The translations under genes and the position numbers were made by a program. Positions 9,338 to 17,193 of a stretch of 64,000 bases of DNA are shown in pieces. Each line of letters starts with the position of its first letter. The stretch's first letter is position 1. Below the pieces are notes generated by a model that did not search any database, had not been told where the DNA came from, and saw only the letters and a list, made by a program, of their open reading frames with translations. The DNA is from Streptomyces sp. V1I1 (GTDB taxonomy: Bacteria > Actinomycetota > Actinomycetes > Streptomycetales > Streptomycetaceae), in assembly GCF_030817355.1 (NCBI RefSeq), contig NZ_JAUSZH010000001.1, positions 3,032,501 to 3,096,500 on the forward strand, written 5' to 3'.

Positions 9338-10567
9338 TCAGTCGATGATGGTGTAACCCGCATCGCACAGCGCCGCTGCGACCTCCGCGCAGTGCTCCGG
9401 GCCCTTCGTCTCCAGGTGCAACTCCACCTCCGCCTCCGTGAGCCCGAGCCGCGGATCGGTCCGTACGTGACTCACATCAAGGACGTTAGCGTCGACCACT
9501 GACAACGAGCCGAGAAGTGCGGCAAGGGCCCCCGGCCGGTCCGTCAGGCGCAGCCGCAGCGAGAGATACCGGCCCGCCGCCGCCATGCCGTGCCGCAGTA
9601 TGCGCTGCATCAGCAGCGGGTCCACATTGCCGCCCGACAGCAGGGCGACAACCGGTCCCTCGAACGCCCGCGGCTCGCTCAGCAGCGCCGCCACCGGACT
9701 CGCCCCGGCGGGCTCGACGACGAGTTTCGCCCGCTCCAGGCAGAGCAGCAGCGCGCTGGAAAGCGCGTCTTCGGAGACCGTACGGACTTCGTCGACAAGA
9801 TCGCCAATGATTTTGAACGGCACGTCCCCGGGGCGGCCCACCTTGATGCCGTCCGCCATCGTCGACAGATGGTCGATCGACACCGGATGCCCCGCGGTGA
9901 GCGAGGGCGGATACGCGGCCGCGCCCTCCGCCTGCACACCGATCAGCTTCACATCCGGCCGCAGCGCCTTCACCGCCACCGCGATACCGGCCGCCAGCCC
10001 GCCGCCGCCGATGCCGACGACGATCGTGCGCACCTCCGGGCACTGCTCGAGAATCTCCAGGCCGACCGTGCCCTGCCCGGCGATGATGTCGGGGTGGTCG
10101 AAGGGGTGGATGAAGACCGCACCCGTCTCGTGCGCGTACTCCTGCGCGGCGGCCAGCGTCTCGTCGATGACATGGCCCTGCATCCGCACATCGGCGCCGT
10201 ACTCCCTCGTCGCCGCGACCTTCGGCAGCGGCGCTCCCATCGGCATGAACACCGTGGAGCGCACCCCGAGCAGCGACGACGCCAGCGCGACCCCCTGCGC
10301 GTGGTTGCCGGCGGACGCGGCGACGACGCCCGCGGCCCGCTCCTCCGGGGAGAGCCCGGCGATCCGTACGTACGCGCCGCGCAGCTTGAACGAGCCGGTG
10401 CGCTGCAGGTTCTCGCACTTGAAGTGGACAGGCGCGCCCACCAGCTGCGACAGATGCCTGCTGCCCTCCATCGCGGTCATCCTGGCGACCCCCGCAAGCA
10501 TCTTCTGTGCCCCCCGGATGTCGTCGAGGATGACGGGGCGAAAGGTGCCAGGCGTACTGAAGGTCAT
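9338..10567 (-). CDS. ilvA: threonine ammonia-lyase (threonine dehydratase) with C-terminal ACT domain
   Basis: 409 aa. A PLP enzyme that deaminates L-threonine (and serine) to 2-oxobutyrate, feeding isoleucine synthesis or catabolism. The PLP lysine is K61 in GSFKLRGA; the phosphate-binding glycine loop is GIGGGGLAAG; an ASAGNHAQG substrate loop is present. The C-terminal 80 residues (YLSLRLRLTDRPGALAALLG) form one ACT domain. The single ACT domain and 409-aa length resemble the short dehydratases found in actinobacteria (also called TdcB or catabolic type), so the ilvA symbol is functional rather than certain. It is a monocistronic gene divergent from the marR gene. Confidence 0.92.
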   Translation of the reverse strand: MTFSTPGTFRPVILDDIRGAQKMLAGVARMTAMEGSRHLSQLVGAPVHFKCENLQRTGSFKLRGAYVRIAGLSPEERAAGVVAASAGNHAQGVALASSLLGVRSTVFMPMGAPLPKVAATREYGADVRMQGHVIDETLAAAQEYAHETGAVFIHPFDHPDIIAGQGTVGLEILEQCPEVRTIVVGIGGGGLAAGIAVAVKALRPDVKLIGVQAEGAAAYPPSLTAGHPVSIDHLSTMADGIKVGRPGDVPFKIIGDLVDEVRTVSEDALSSALLLCLERAKLVVEPAGASPVAALLSEPRAFEGPVVALLSGGNVDPLLMQRILRHGMAAAGRYLSLRLRLTDRPGALAALLGSLSVVDANVLDVSHVRTDPRLGLTEAEVELHLETKGPEHCAEVAAALCDAGYTIID

Positions 10568-10712
10568 GACGTCAAGTCTCGCAGCTCACCGGACCGGCGG
10601 CCGCCCGGATCCCGTGCTTCCCCACTGGTTTGTGCAGCCCTGGTACGCACCGGGTCGTTGCCGCGTACTCTGTCCCCCACCAACCGACCACCGCACGAGA
10701 GAGCCCCTGGCC

Positions 10713-11225
10713 ATGCCCACCACTCAGGACATGACGACTCATCTCGACCCCGGCCTCCTCGATGCCCTCCAGCACCAGGTCGCCGTCTTCGCACGCCGCG
10801 CGGAACAGACCCGGCTCGGCGGGGTCGGCCAGGTCCGCAACTCCATGGACCGTGCCGCGTATCTGCTGCTCAACCGGCTCGACAAGGAAGGCCCGATGGG
10901 GGTCAAGGCGCTCGCCGCGGGGATGGGCATCGACTCGTCGACCGTCACCCGCCAGGTCGCGCCGCTCGTCGACACGGGCCTGGTCAAGCGCACCTCGCAC
11001 CCGGAGGACGGCCGCGCCGTCGTGCTCCAGCTGTCCCCCCGCGGCCAGGCAAGGCTCGAAGAAGTCCGCTCCTCGCGGCGCGAGCTGATGGCGCAGGTGA
11101 CGGACGGCTGGACGGAGACGGAGCGGGAGTCGTTCTGCACCCTGCTCACCCGCTTCAACACCGCGCTCTCCGCCCGCCAGGCCGGCCTGCCGCCCGTGGA
11201 CACGGAGACGCCGCCGACCTCTTGA
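10713..11225 (+). CDS. MarR family transcriptional regulator
   Basis: 170 aa. The winged helix-turn-helix is clear (LNRLDKEGPMGVKALAAGMG, then IDSSTVTRQVAPLVDTGLV, wing RTSHPEDGRAVVLQLS), flanked by helices for dimerisation. The start ATG at 10713 has a purine-rich GAGAGAG nine bases upstream; the in-frame ATG at 10731 is an alternative. The adjacent sigma-like gene follows within six bases, suggesting one transcript. The target is unknown; the divergent threonine dehydratase is a candidate because they share a 145-bp intergenic region. Confidence 0.88.
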   Translation: MPTTQDMTTHLDPGLLDALQHQVAVFARRAEQTRLGGVGQVRNSMDRAAYLLLNRLDKEGPMGVKALAAGMGIDSSTVTRQVAPLVDTGLVKRTSHPEDGRAVVLQLSPRGQARLEEVRSSRRELMAQVTDGWTETERESFCTLLTRFNTALSARQAGLPPVDTETPPTS

Positions 11226-11230
11226 CCCCG

Positions 11231-11731
11231 GTGGCGTATCTGCCTCTATATGAGGACGTGAGCGAGCGGCAGACGGTACGAGGGCGTCGCCGGGCCCGTG
11301 AGTTCGATGCGTTCGTCGCGGGCGCGGCCGGCCGGCTGCTGCATGCCGCGACCCTGCTCACCGCCGAGCCCCCCAATGCGAACCCGCACGCCCAGCAGCT
11401 GCTGACCGCGGCCCTCGCCCATACGTACGCGGAATGGGACCGGCTGCGCGGCGAGGACCCGTACGACCGCACCCGCCAGGAACTCGCCGCCCGCTTCGCC
11501 CGCAGCGCCTGGCGCTACCACCGGGTGCGCGGCGGCGTTCTGGAACGCCTCACCCCGCAGGAACGCCTCATCCTGGTGCTGCGCCTGTACGAGGGGGTCG
11601 CCGAGGAGCAGACGGCGGCGCTGATCGGGCTCCCGGTGGAACGGGTCCGCGCGATCTGCGCCCGCGCGATCGCGACGATGCGCAGCGCCCCGCCGACGCC
11701 GCCGCGCGCCCCGGCCCAGGCGGTGACATGA
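11231..11731 (+). CDS. sigma-70 region 4-like DNA-binding protein
   Basis: 166 aa from the GTG at 11231; a GTG at 11258 is the other candidate and neither has a good ribosome site, so translation is probably coupled to the MarR gene whose stop is six bases away. The C-terminus reads as a sigma region 4.2 (LTPQERLILVLRLYEG followed by the helix-turn-helix AALIGLPVERVRAICARAIA). No convincing region 2 is present, so it is unlikely to be a complete ECF sigma factor; it resembles the sigma-like helix-turn-helix proteins of Streptomyces. Its stop overlaps the next start (ATGA). Confidence 0.7.
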   Translation: MAYLPLYEDVSERQTVRGRRRAREFDAFVAGAAGRLLHAATLLTAEPPNANPHAQQLLTAALAHTYAEWDRLRGEDPYDRTRQELAARFARSAWRYHRVRGGVLERLTPQERLILVLRLYEGVAEEQTAALIGLPVERVRAICARAIATMRSAPPTPPRAPAQAVT

Positions 11732-11979
11732 GCCGCCAGGACCGCAAGGAGGACGAGGTCCGCCGGATGCTGGAGACCCGCCACCCCGCGGTCCCGGCGG
11801 ATCTGGCGGCCCGCGCGGCGGAACACGGGACGCGGCTGCTGCGCCGCCACCGGGCGGTGCGCCGCGCCGCATGGCTGCTGCTCATGGCCGCGGCGATCGC
11901 GTTCGCGGTCTGGGCGGCGACGACGGAGCCGTGGATGACACCGCCGACTAGGACAACACCTCCGCTGGAGGGCTGGTAA
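11728..11979 (+). CDS. small membrane protein coupled to the sigma-like gene
   Basis: 83 aa. A basic, cytoplasmic N-terminal half (QDRKEDEVRRMLETRHPAV) is followed by one transmembrane helix (AAWLLLMAAAIAFAVWAA) and a short proline-rich outer tail. The ATGA overlap with the upstream sigma-like gene means the two are co-translated. The arrangement (region 4-like protein then a one-span membrane partner) is reminiscent of a sigma/anti-sigma pair, but no zinc-binding HxxxCxxC anti-sigma motif is present, so that is only an inference. Confidence 0.8.
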   Translation: MSRQDRKEDEVRRMLETRHPAVPADLAARAAEHGTRLLRRHRAVRRAAWLLLMAAAIAFAVWAATTEPWMTPPTRTTPPLEGW

Positions 11980-12042
11980 CGACCCCCTTGTCCGGATCTA
12001 TGCTGGATGGAGCGGCGCACAGATCGAGCCGAGGAGGTCGTC

Positions 12043-12234
12043 ATGACCAGAAAAGTTGCCGACTGCCGCAAATTCCCGAGCGAGATGAACTGCACCCTCA
12101 CCATCTCCGGCGAGGAAGAGGAAGTCGTCCGGGCCGCCAGTGAACACGCGGTCTCCGTGCACGGACACACGGACAGCCTGGAACTGCGTTCGCAGATCCG
12201 GGAGTTCCTCGAGGACGAGAAGGTCCACGCCTGA
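12043..12234 (+). CDS. DUF1059 domain-containing protein
   Basis: 63 aa. The start is the ATG at 12043, six bases after a perfect GAGGAGG; an upstream in-frame ATG at 12007 lacks a site. The sequence TRKVADCRKFPSEMNCTLTI with two conserved cysteines matches the small DUF1059 family found in actinobacteria and archaea. The cysteines could bind a metal; the function is not known. It is monocistronic and convergent with the cystathionine gene. Confidence 0.88.
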   Translation: MTRKVADCRKFPSEMNCTLTISGEEEEVVRAASEHAVSVHGHTDSLELRSQIREFLEDEKVHA

Positions 12235-12316
12235 CCGGGCCACTTCCGTAGGGGCTCTTCCGTAAGGGCCTCTTCCGTAGGGCGCCGGCCAGGCGTCGGC
12301 CTCCGGTCCGCCCGGG

Positions 12317-13471
12317 TCAGCCCAGCGCCTGCTGCAGATCCGCCAGCAGATCGTCGCCCGCCTCGATGCCCACCGACAGGCGCACCAGGTCCGCCGGAAC
12401 CTCCAGGGCGGAGCCCGCCACCGAGGCGTGCGTCATCCGTCCCGGGTGCTCGATCAGCGACTCGACACCGCCCAGGGACTCGCCCAGCGTGAAGAGCTTC
12501 GCTCGGTTGCAGACCTCGACCGCCGCCTCCTCGCCGCCCTCGACCCGGAAGGAGACCATCCCGCCGAAGGCCTTCATCTGCTTCGCCGCGGTCTCGTGGC
12601 CCGGGTGCTCCGGCAGCCCCGGGTAGAGGACCTGCGTGACCTTGGGGTGGCGGGTGAGCATCTCGGCGACCCGGGCGGCGTTCGCGCTGTGCCGGTCCAT
12701 ACGGACAGGCAGCGTCTTGATGCCGCGCAGCACCAGCCACGCGTCGAACGGTCCTGCCACCGCGCCCATCGCGTTCTGGTGGTACGCCAGTTCCTCGCCC
12801 ACCGTCGCGTCCGCCGCGATCAGCGCACCGCCGACGACGTCGGAGTGGCCGCCCATGTACTTGGTCAGCGAGTGCACGACGATGTCCGCGCCGAGCGCGA
12901 TCGGCTGCTGGAGATAGGGGCTGGCGAAGGTGTTGTCCACGACGAGGCGCGCGCCCGCGCCCCGCGCGATCTCCGCGACCGCCGCGATGTCGGTGATGCC
13001 GAGGAGGGGGTTGGACGGGGTCTCGACCCAGATGACCTTCGTCTTGGGGGTGAGGGCTGCGCGCACCGCGGCCGGGTCGGAGGTGTTCGCCACCGACCAC
13101 TCGACGCCCCACCGGGAGACGACCTTCGCGAAGAGCCGGAAGGTACCGCCGTACGCGTCGTTCGGGATCACCACATGGTCGCCCGGCTCCAGCAGCGTAC
13201 GCAGCAGGCAGTCCTCCGCCGCGAGCCCGGACGCGAAGGCGAGCCCGCGCCGGCCGCCCTCCAGCGCCGCGAGGTTCTCCTCGAGGGCAGTACGGGTCGG
13301 GTTGGCGCTGCGGCTGTACTCATAGCCGCCGCGCAGTCCGCCCACGCCGTCCTGCTTGTAGGTGGACACCTGATAGATGGGCGGGACGACCGCGCCGGTC
13401 AGCGGGTCCGCCGTGTTGCCCGCGTGGATCGCGATGGTCTCGAAGCTGTGCAAGCTGTGCTGGTCGCTCAT
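12317..13471 (-). CDS. cystathionine gamma-synthase / gamma-lyase family PLP enzyme
   Basis: 384 aa. Cys/Met metabolism PLP enzyme of fold type I: K204 in HSLTKYMGGHSD is the Schiff-base lysine, EYSRSANPTR is the tetramer/phosphate loop, and the SLGGVESLIEHPGRMTHAS C-terminal block is typical of the family. It either makes cystathionine from an activated homoserine and cysteine or cleaves it; sequence alone does not separate metB from cysA-type lyases reliably, so I give no symbol. The start ATG at 13471 begins MSDQHSLHSFETIAIHAG, the usual family N-terminus. It is monocistronic, with divergent transcription from the next gene. Confidence 0.9.
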   Translation of the reverse strand: MSDQHSLHSFETIAIHAGNTADPLTGAVVPPIYQVSTYKQDGVGGLRGGYEYSRSANPTRTALEENLAALEGGRRGLAFASGLAAEDCLLRTLLEPGDHVVIPNDAYGGTFRLFAKVVSRWGVEWSVANTSDPAAVRAALTPKTKVIWVETPSNPLLGITDIAAVAEIARGAGARLVVDNTFASPYLQQPIALGADIVVHSLTKYMGGHSDVVGGALIAADATVGEELAYHQNAMGAVAGPFDAWLVLRGIKTLPVRMDRHSANAARVAEMLTRHPKVTQVLYPGLPEHPGHETAAKQMKAFGGMVSFRVEGGEEAAVEVCNRAKLFTLGESLGGVESLIEHPGRMTHASVAGSALEVPADLVRLSVGIEAGDDLLADLQQALG

Positions 13472-13646
13472 GAGGCCCGAGCGTAGTCCGGCTCGGGCTC
13501 GGGGGCGCGGCCCGCCCCGTGACTGTGCGGTCGGACCCGGTGCGCGGCCCGCCCCGGCCGCTGTCCGGGACATTGCGGTCGGACCCTGGTACGCGGCCCG
13601 CCCCCGCCGCTGTCCTGGACTGTTCGGTCTTGGAGACAATGGGGCC

Positions 13647-14750
13647 ATGGAGATTCTCTGGTTCCTGATCGCGATGGCCATGCTGGCCGCGGTCATCGGT
13701 CCTTTTGCGCTGCGCCGCCGCTCCGGCATCCGGCAGGTCGCGCCCGGCTCGCCCGACGCCGCCGACCCGGACACGTACGGATTCATGCGCCAGGAAGAGC
13801 TGGACATCCGGCTGCCGGGACCTGACCAGGACCTCCTCGACGTACTCGACGTCGTACAGCACACCCAGGACTGGCGGGCCGCGTCGCAGCTGCTGGCGGG
13901 CACCCCGAAGGACGGCGAGGTGCGCTGGCAGCGCGTGCAGGCCTTCGCCGGGGCGGCGTCGCTGGAGCTCCAGCAGCGGCCGGGCGTCGGCGGGGCATGG
14001 CTGCGCGCCTGGCGCTCGGAGTCCCCGAAGGACGCGGGCGGCGCGCAGGTGCACGCGGAGTTCCTGGTGCAGCAGGCCTGGCGGTCCTCGACCGCGGGGA
14101 CGGACGACTTCCGGATCATCCTGGAGGAGGCCCGTACGGTCTGCGGCGAGGCGGCTCTGCTCGCGCCCGGCGACCCCGTCCCGTACATCGTCGAACTCGC
14201 CGTCGCGCGCGGACTCGGCTACACCCCCGAGCAGTTCGACCAGGTGTGGGCCAAGGTCATCGACCGCGCGCCCGAGCACATGGGCGCGTATCTGGCCGCG
14301 CTGCACTACTGGTGCGAGAAGTGGCACGGCTCCCGCGAGGAGGCCGACCACTTCGCGACGACGGCAGCGGCCCGCGCCCCGCAGGGCTCGCTGCTGGCCG
14401 CGCTCCCGCTGTTCGCGGTGTACGAGCACGTCCCGGACGTTGTCCTGGTGCAGGGCTTCTACCAGAGCGCGGTGGTGACGAAGGCGATGGAGGGCGCACT
14501 CTTCGCGGTGCACTCCGCCCGCCCCGACGACCCCATGCTCGCGCACGTACGGCATCTGCTGGTCCTCTTCCTCGTACGGTCGGAGAGGTGGGCCGAGGCG
14601 ATGAACCAGCTGGTGAGGGTGGACGGCCACGTCGGCGCGCTGCCATGGACACACAGCGGCGATCCGGCGGCGGAGTACACGGTGTACCGGAACCTGGCGG
14701 TGGCGGGGTACGAGGCGAATGGGGGGAGCCCGGCGACGCTGCTGCAGTGA
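13647..14750 (+). CDS. hypothetical protein with N-terminal membrane anchor
   Basis: 367 aa. One N-terminal hydrophobic helix (EILWFLIAMAMLAAVIGPF) anchors a cytoplasmic or exported alpha-helical domain rich in Trp, Ala and Glu with TPR-like spacing (HTQDWRAASQLLAG, WCEKWHGSREEADHF). The ATG at 13647 has a GGAGA ten bases upstream. It has no recognised catalytic motif. It lies in a conserved position between the cystathionine enzyme and msrA and is probably a core Streptomyces gene of unknown role. Confidence 0.8.
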   Translation: MEILWFLIAMAMLAAVIGPFALRRRSGIRQVAPGSPDAADPDTYGFMRQEELDIRLPGPDQDLLDVLDVVQHTQDWRAASQLLAGTPKDGEVRWQRVQAFAGAASLELQQRPGVGGAWLRAWRSESPKDAGGAQVHAEFLVQQAWRSSTAGTDDFRIILEEARTVCGEAALLAPGDPVPYIVELAVARGLGYTPEQFDQVWAKVIDRAPEHMGAYLAALHYWCEKWHGSREEADHFATTAAARAPQGSLLAALPLFAVYEHVPDVVLVQGFYQSAVVTKAMEGALFAVHSARPDDPMLAHVRHLLVLFLVRSERWAEAMNQLVRVDGHVGALPWTHSGDPAAEYTVYRNLAVAGYEANGGSPATLLQ

Positions 14751-14828
14751 GGCGGCGGGGCGGCGGGGCCAGGAATCCTTGCTCACCCCCGGACGTTGTC
14801 ATGAAGGCCGACTGTCGAGGAGACCCGC

Positions 14829-15500
14829 ATGTTCCTGTCCCGCCGCACCCCCGAGCTCCCCACCCCTGACCAGGCCCTGCGCGGCCGCGCGACCCCTGAG
14901 TTCTCCGTCCCCGACCGCCACACGGTCCTCGGCAATCCGCTGCTGGGCCCGTACCCGGAGGGCCTGGAGATCGCGGACTTCGGCCTGGGCTGTTTCTGGG
15001 GCGCGGAGCGCAAGTTCTGGCAGACGGACGGCGTCTGGACGACGCTGGTCGGCTACCAGGGCGGATACACCCAGAACCCGGCATACGAAGAGGTCTGCTC
15101 GGGCCTGACTGGCCACACGGAGGCGGTACGCGTCGTCTTCGACCCGTCGGTCGTCTCGTACGAGTCGCTGCTGAAGCTGTTCTGGGAGTCCCACGACCCG
15201 ACGCAGGGCTTCCGCCAGGGCAATGACGTGGGCACGCAGTACCGCTCGGCGATCTACACCCACGCGGATTCCCAGGCGAAGACTGCGCAGGCGTCCCGGG
15301 AGGCGTACCAGGGGGTCCTGACGGGCTCGGGGTACGGCACGATCACGACGGAACTGCTGCCGGCGGAGGGCCGCCCGTTCTACCCGGCGGAGGGGTACCA
15401 CCAGCAGTATCTTTCAAGCAGCAAAAACCCGAACGGGTACTGCGGGATCGGCGGGACGGGTGTCTCGTGCCCGATCGGTGTCGCGAAGGCCGAGGGGTGA
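14829..15500 (+). CDS. msrA: peptide methionine sulfoxide reductase MsrA (3' end supplied by the integrated element)
   Basis: 223 aa. MsrA reduces methionine-S-sulfoxide in proteins. The catalytic cysteine is C55 in GCFWGAE; resolving cysteines C205 and C214 lie in [15 protein letters not shown]. The tail after HQQYL reads [14 protein letters not shown], unlike the [13 protein letters not shown] tail encoded 10.5 kb downstream at 25888-25950, which continues the normal family sequence. The simplest reading is that the element inserted inside codons for HQQY and carried its own homologous 3' end, keeping both resolving cysteines. The reading frame is intact, so the enzyme should be active. An ATG start at 14829 lies just after a GAGGAGACC site. 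Confidence 0.95.
   Translation: MFLSRRTPELPTPDQALRGRATPEFSVPDRHTVLGNPLLGPYPEGLEIADFGLGCFWGAERKFWQTDGVWTTLVGYQGGYTQNPAYEEVCSGLTGHTEAVRVVFDPSVVSYESLLKLFWESHDPTQGFRQGNDVGTQYRSAIYTHADSQAKTAQASREAYQGVLTGSGYGTITTELLPAEGRPFYPAEGYHQQYLSSSKNPNGYCGIGGTGVSCPIGVAKAEG
15399..15409 (+). repeat. attL core of the element
   Basis: CACCAGCAGTA, inside msrA codons for H-Q-Q-Y. Left of it is normal msrA; right of it the msrA reading frame continues in divergent sequence that I attribute to the element. Confidence 0.65.
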
Positions 15501-15798
15501 GTTCCGGCTTCACCCCCGAGCTGTTGGCGGGGCTGTGGCGGGAACGGCGGTCGTCGGGTCCGCCCATCGCCCACACGTTCCGCAGTACGTACTGCGACCG
15601 GTGGTGCACTTCCACAGCCTCCCCGGCTCGAAGCGCTACCCGGAGCCCGAGGACGAGTACGCGATCGTGCTGAACCGGTACAACACGGTTCTCGACGAAC
15701 TGTTCGCGGGCACCGACGTGTTCGTGGTGACCATGGACTGGTCGCACACGCCGACCGGGCCCGCCGGCCACCCCACCCACGAGATACGACCGCAATAG
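15497..15798 (+). pseudogene. DUF3885-like gene, frameshifted and 3'-truncated
   Basis: A GTG overlapping the msrA stop (GTGA) opens a frame reading [17 protein letters not shown]...YCDRW; the family sequence continues in the next frame as VHFHSLPGSKRYPEPEDEYA and LNRYNTVLDELFAGTDVFVV. The join is at about 15600, where TGGTGCAC should read TGGGTGCAC, so one G has been lost. The frame then ends at 15798, well short of the roughly 200 residues usual for DUF3885. It is carried on the element side of the left junction and may have been captured together with the msrA tail from an earlier host. Confidence 0.7.
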
Positions 15799-15900
15799 GT
15801 CTGGGGCTTACCGCTCTGATCGGCTTCAGTGCCACGGGATTGTTGATCATCCAGATTCTCTGGACTCCCCAGCAGCGTGGCTCAGCTACTGAGTTTGAAC

Positions 15901-16509
15901 TCATGAAGTCGTAGGGATGAGGGACAGTCCGGTCCCGGCAAGGCATCCGTCGATCAGTTGGGGGCGGTACTGGATCTTCCTCATCCCGTGTCGGATGGTC
16001 TGGATGAGGTGCTCGGGTGTGGTGAAGGCGGTGTTGGACAGCCAGCCGCGCCGCAGCAGGGACCAGATGCCCTCGACGGGGTTGAGGTCGGGTGCGTATG
16101 AGGGCAGCTGGTAGGCGGTCAGCCATTCCTGTCTGGCGATGAACTGCCGCATTCCATAAGCCAGATGAACGTTGAGATTGTCCCAGACGAGCACGATCGG
16201 TCCGCCCAGTTGCTGGTGGGCCGTGATCAGCAGGTCGCGGTAGTCGGTCCAGGCGAAGCTCTTGCGTCCGTCGCGCCCGCCGTCGTCGCGGCGCGGCCGG
16301 TAGATCAGCCGGGAGCGTTCGCCCGGCTTGTAGCAGGTCAGGGCCGCGATCGAGATGCGGCGGCGAGAGCGTCCCCGCACCCGGATCACGGGAGTCTGCC
16401 CGCGCCGGGCCCAGGTGCGGGCAACCGGCGGCGTCATCGAGAAGCCGGACTCGTCCTCGAAGACGATCCAGGCCCCGAGCGCCGCCGCGGTCTTTCCACC
16501 TGCGGCCAT
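15901..16509 (-). CDS. IS630-family transposase, second frame (DDE catalytic part)
   Basis: About 202 aa if started at the ATG at 16509, but more likely made as a frameshift fusion with the upstream frame. It holds the whole DDE core: first Asp in FEDESGFSM, second in VWDNLNVH, and Glu in SYAPDLNPVEGIWSLLRRG. The region overlaps the first frame over roughly 16434-16530. Confidence 0.8.
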   Translation of the reverse strand: MAAGGKTAAALGAWIVFEDESGFSMTPPVARTWARRGQTPVIRVRGRSRRRISIAALTCYKPGERSRLIYRPRRDDGGRDGRKSFAWTDYRDLLITAHQQLGGPIVLVWDNLNVHLAYGMRQFIARQEWLTAYQLPSYAPDLNPVEGIWSLLRRGWLSNTAFTTPEHLIQTIRHGMRKIQYRPQLIDGCLAGTGLSLIPTTS

Positions 16510-16973
16510 GTCTCCTTCACCCAGCCAGTGACCTGGTCCTCGTCGCGTTCCACGGCCCGTCTGGCCGGGACCTGGCAGGAGTAGCCGTGCCTGATCAGCA
16601 GCTTGCGCACCCCTTGCAGCGTGTAGCTCTTGTCGAAACGCCGCCCGATCACGGTCTTGATCCTCGACAGTGTCCACCGCTGGTCCGGCCAGCCGTGCGC
16701 CACGGGGCTCTTGGCCAGTTCCGTTTCCAGCACGGCGAACTGGGCCTCGCTCAGCCGCGGCAGTGAGGCCGAACCCGCCGACCGCAAAGCACGCGGGCCG
16801 CCCTTGTTCCACGATCGCCGCCACCGCTGGACCGACCGGACACCGACCCGTAACTCCTTCGCGATCACCGCACTCGGCTCGCCCAGGGCGAACCGCTCGG
16901 CGGCCATCATCCGAATGCCCTCGCGGAGCTGCCGACGTTCGTCCGACAGACCACCGCCCTGCGCATACCTCAT
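16434..16973 (-). CDS. IS630-family transposase, first frame (helix-turn-helix part)
   Basis: 179 aa from the ATG at 16973. Two helix-turn-helix segments are recognisable (ERFALGEPSAVIAKELRVGVRSVQRWRRSW, then the RWTLSRIKTVIGRRF winged part). The family sequence WVKETWPQVE then leaves this frame and continues in the -1 frame as KTAAALGAWIVFEDE; the crossover lies near a GGAAAG string around 16488-16495. Many Streptomyces IS630 copies are split this way, so programmed -1 frameshifting is as likely as inactivation. Confidence 0.8.
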   Translation of the reverse strand: MRYAQGGGLSDERRQLREGIRMMAAERFALGEPSAVIAKELRVGVRSVQRWRRSWNKGGPRALRSAGSASLPRLSEAQFAVLETELAKSPVAHGWPDQRWTLSRIKTVIGRRFDKSYTLQGVRKLLIRHGYSCQVPARRAVERDEDQVTGWVKETWPQVERPRRRSGPGSSSRTSPASR

Positions 16974-17193
16974 GACGACGGCGTACCGCGAGGATCAAGC
17001 CCTGTCAGCACAAATGTCCTGTGCCATCAGATCTTGAGCGCGTGCCATCGAAGTTCGAGCGGCTTCGATAACACATGGCCACGGGGCGGGTGGCTGACTG
17101 CGTGAACCAGGTGAGCTGCGTTAAATCACTGGGCAAACTCGTCGGATGACCAGCGGGACTGGACCGCGGGGATTCAGAAGGGGCGGGCGGTAA

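Larger units (their letters stand above)
15890..17062 (-). mobile_element. IS630-family insertion sequence
   Basis: Defined by a two-frame transposase on the minus strand. Exact ends are not resolved: the upstream end includes a 20-bp imperfect direct repeat (GTGCCATC...TTGAGCG at 17021-17040 and GTGCCATC...TTCGAGCG at 17043-17062), and the downstream end lies between about 15870 and the stop codon at 15901. IS630 elements insert at TA; I could not identify the duplicated TA with confidence. Confidence 0.75.

Noticed and set aside
9585..11731. Very long plus-strand frames across the threonine dehydratase and MarR region
   Set aside because: They run antisense through the dehydratase gene because of high GC; only their 3' parts coincide with the MarR and sigma-like genes.
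11231..11731. A complete ECF sigma factor
   Set aside because: Only a region 4-like helix-turn-helix is visible; there is no convincing region 2.
12317..14188. A 623-aa extension of the cystathionine enzyme
   Set aside because: The family N-terminus starts at the ATG at 13471; the upstream part is antisense to the neighbouring membrane-anchored protein gene.
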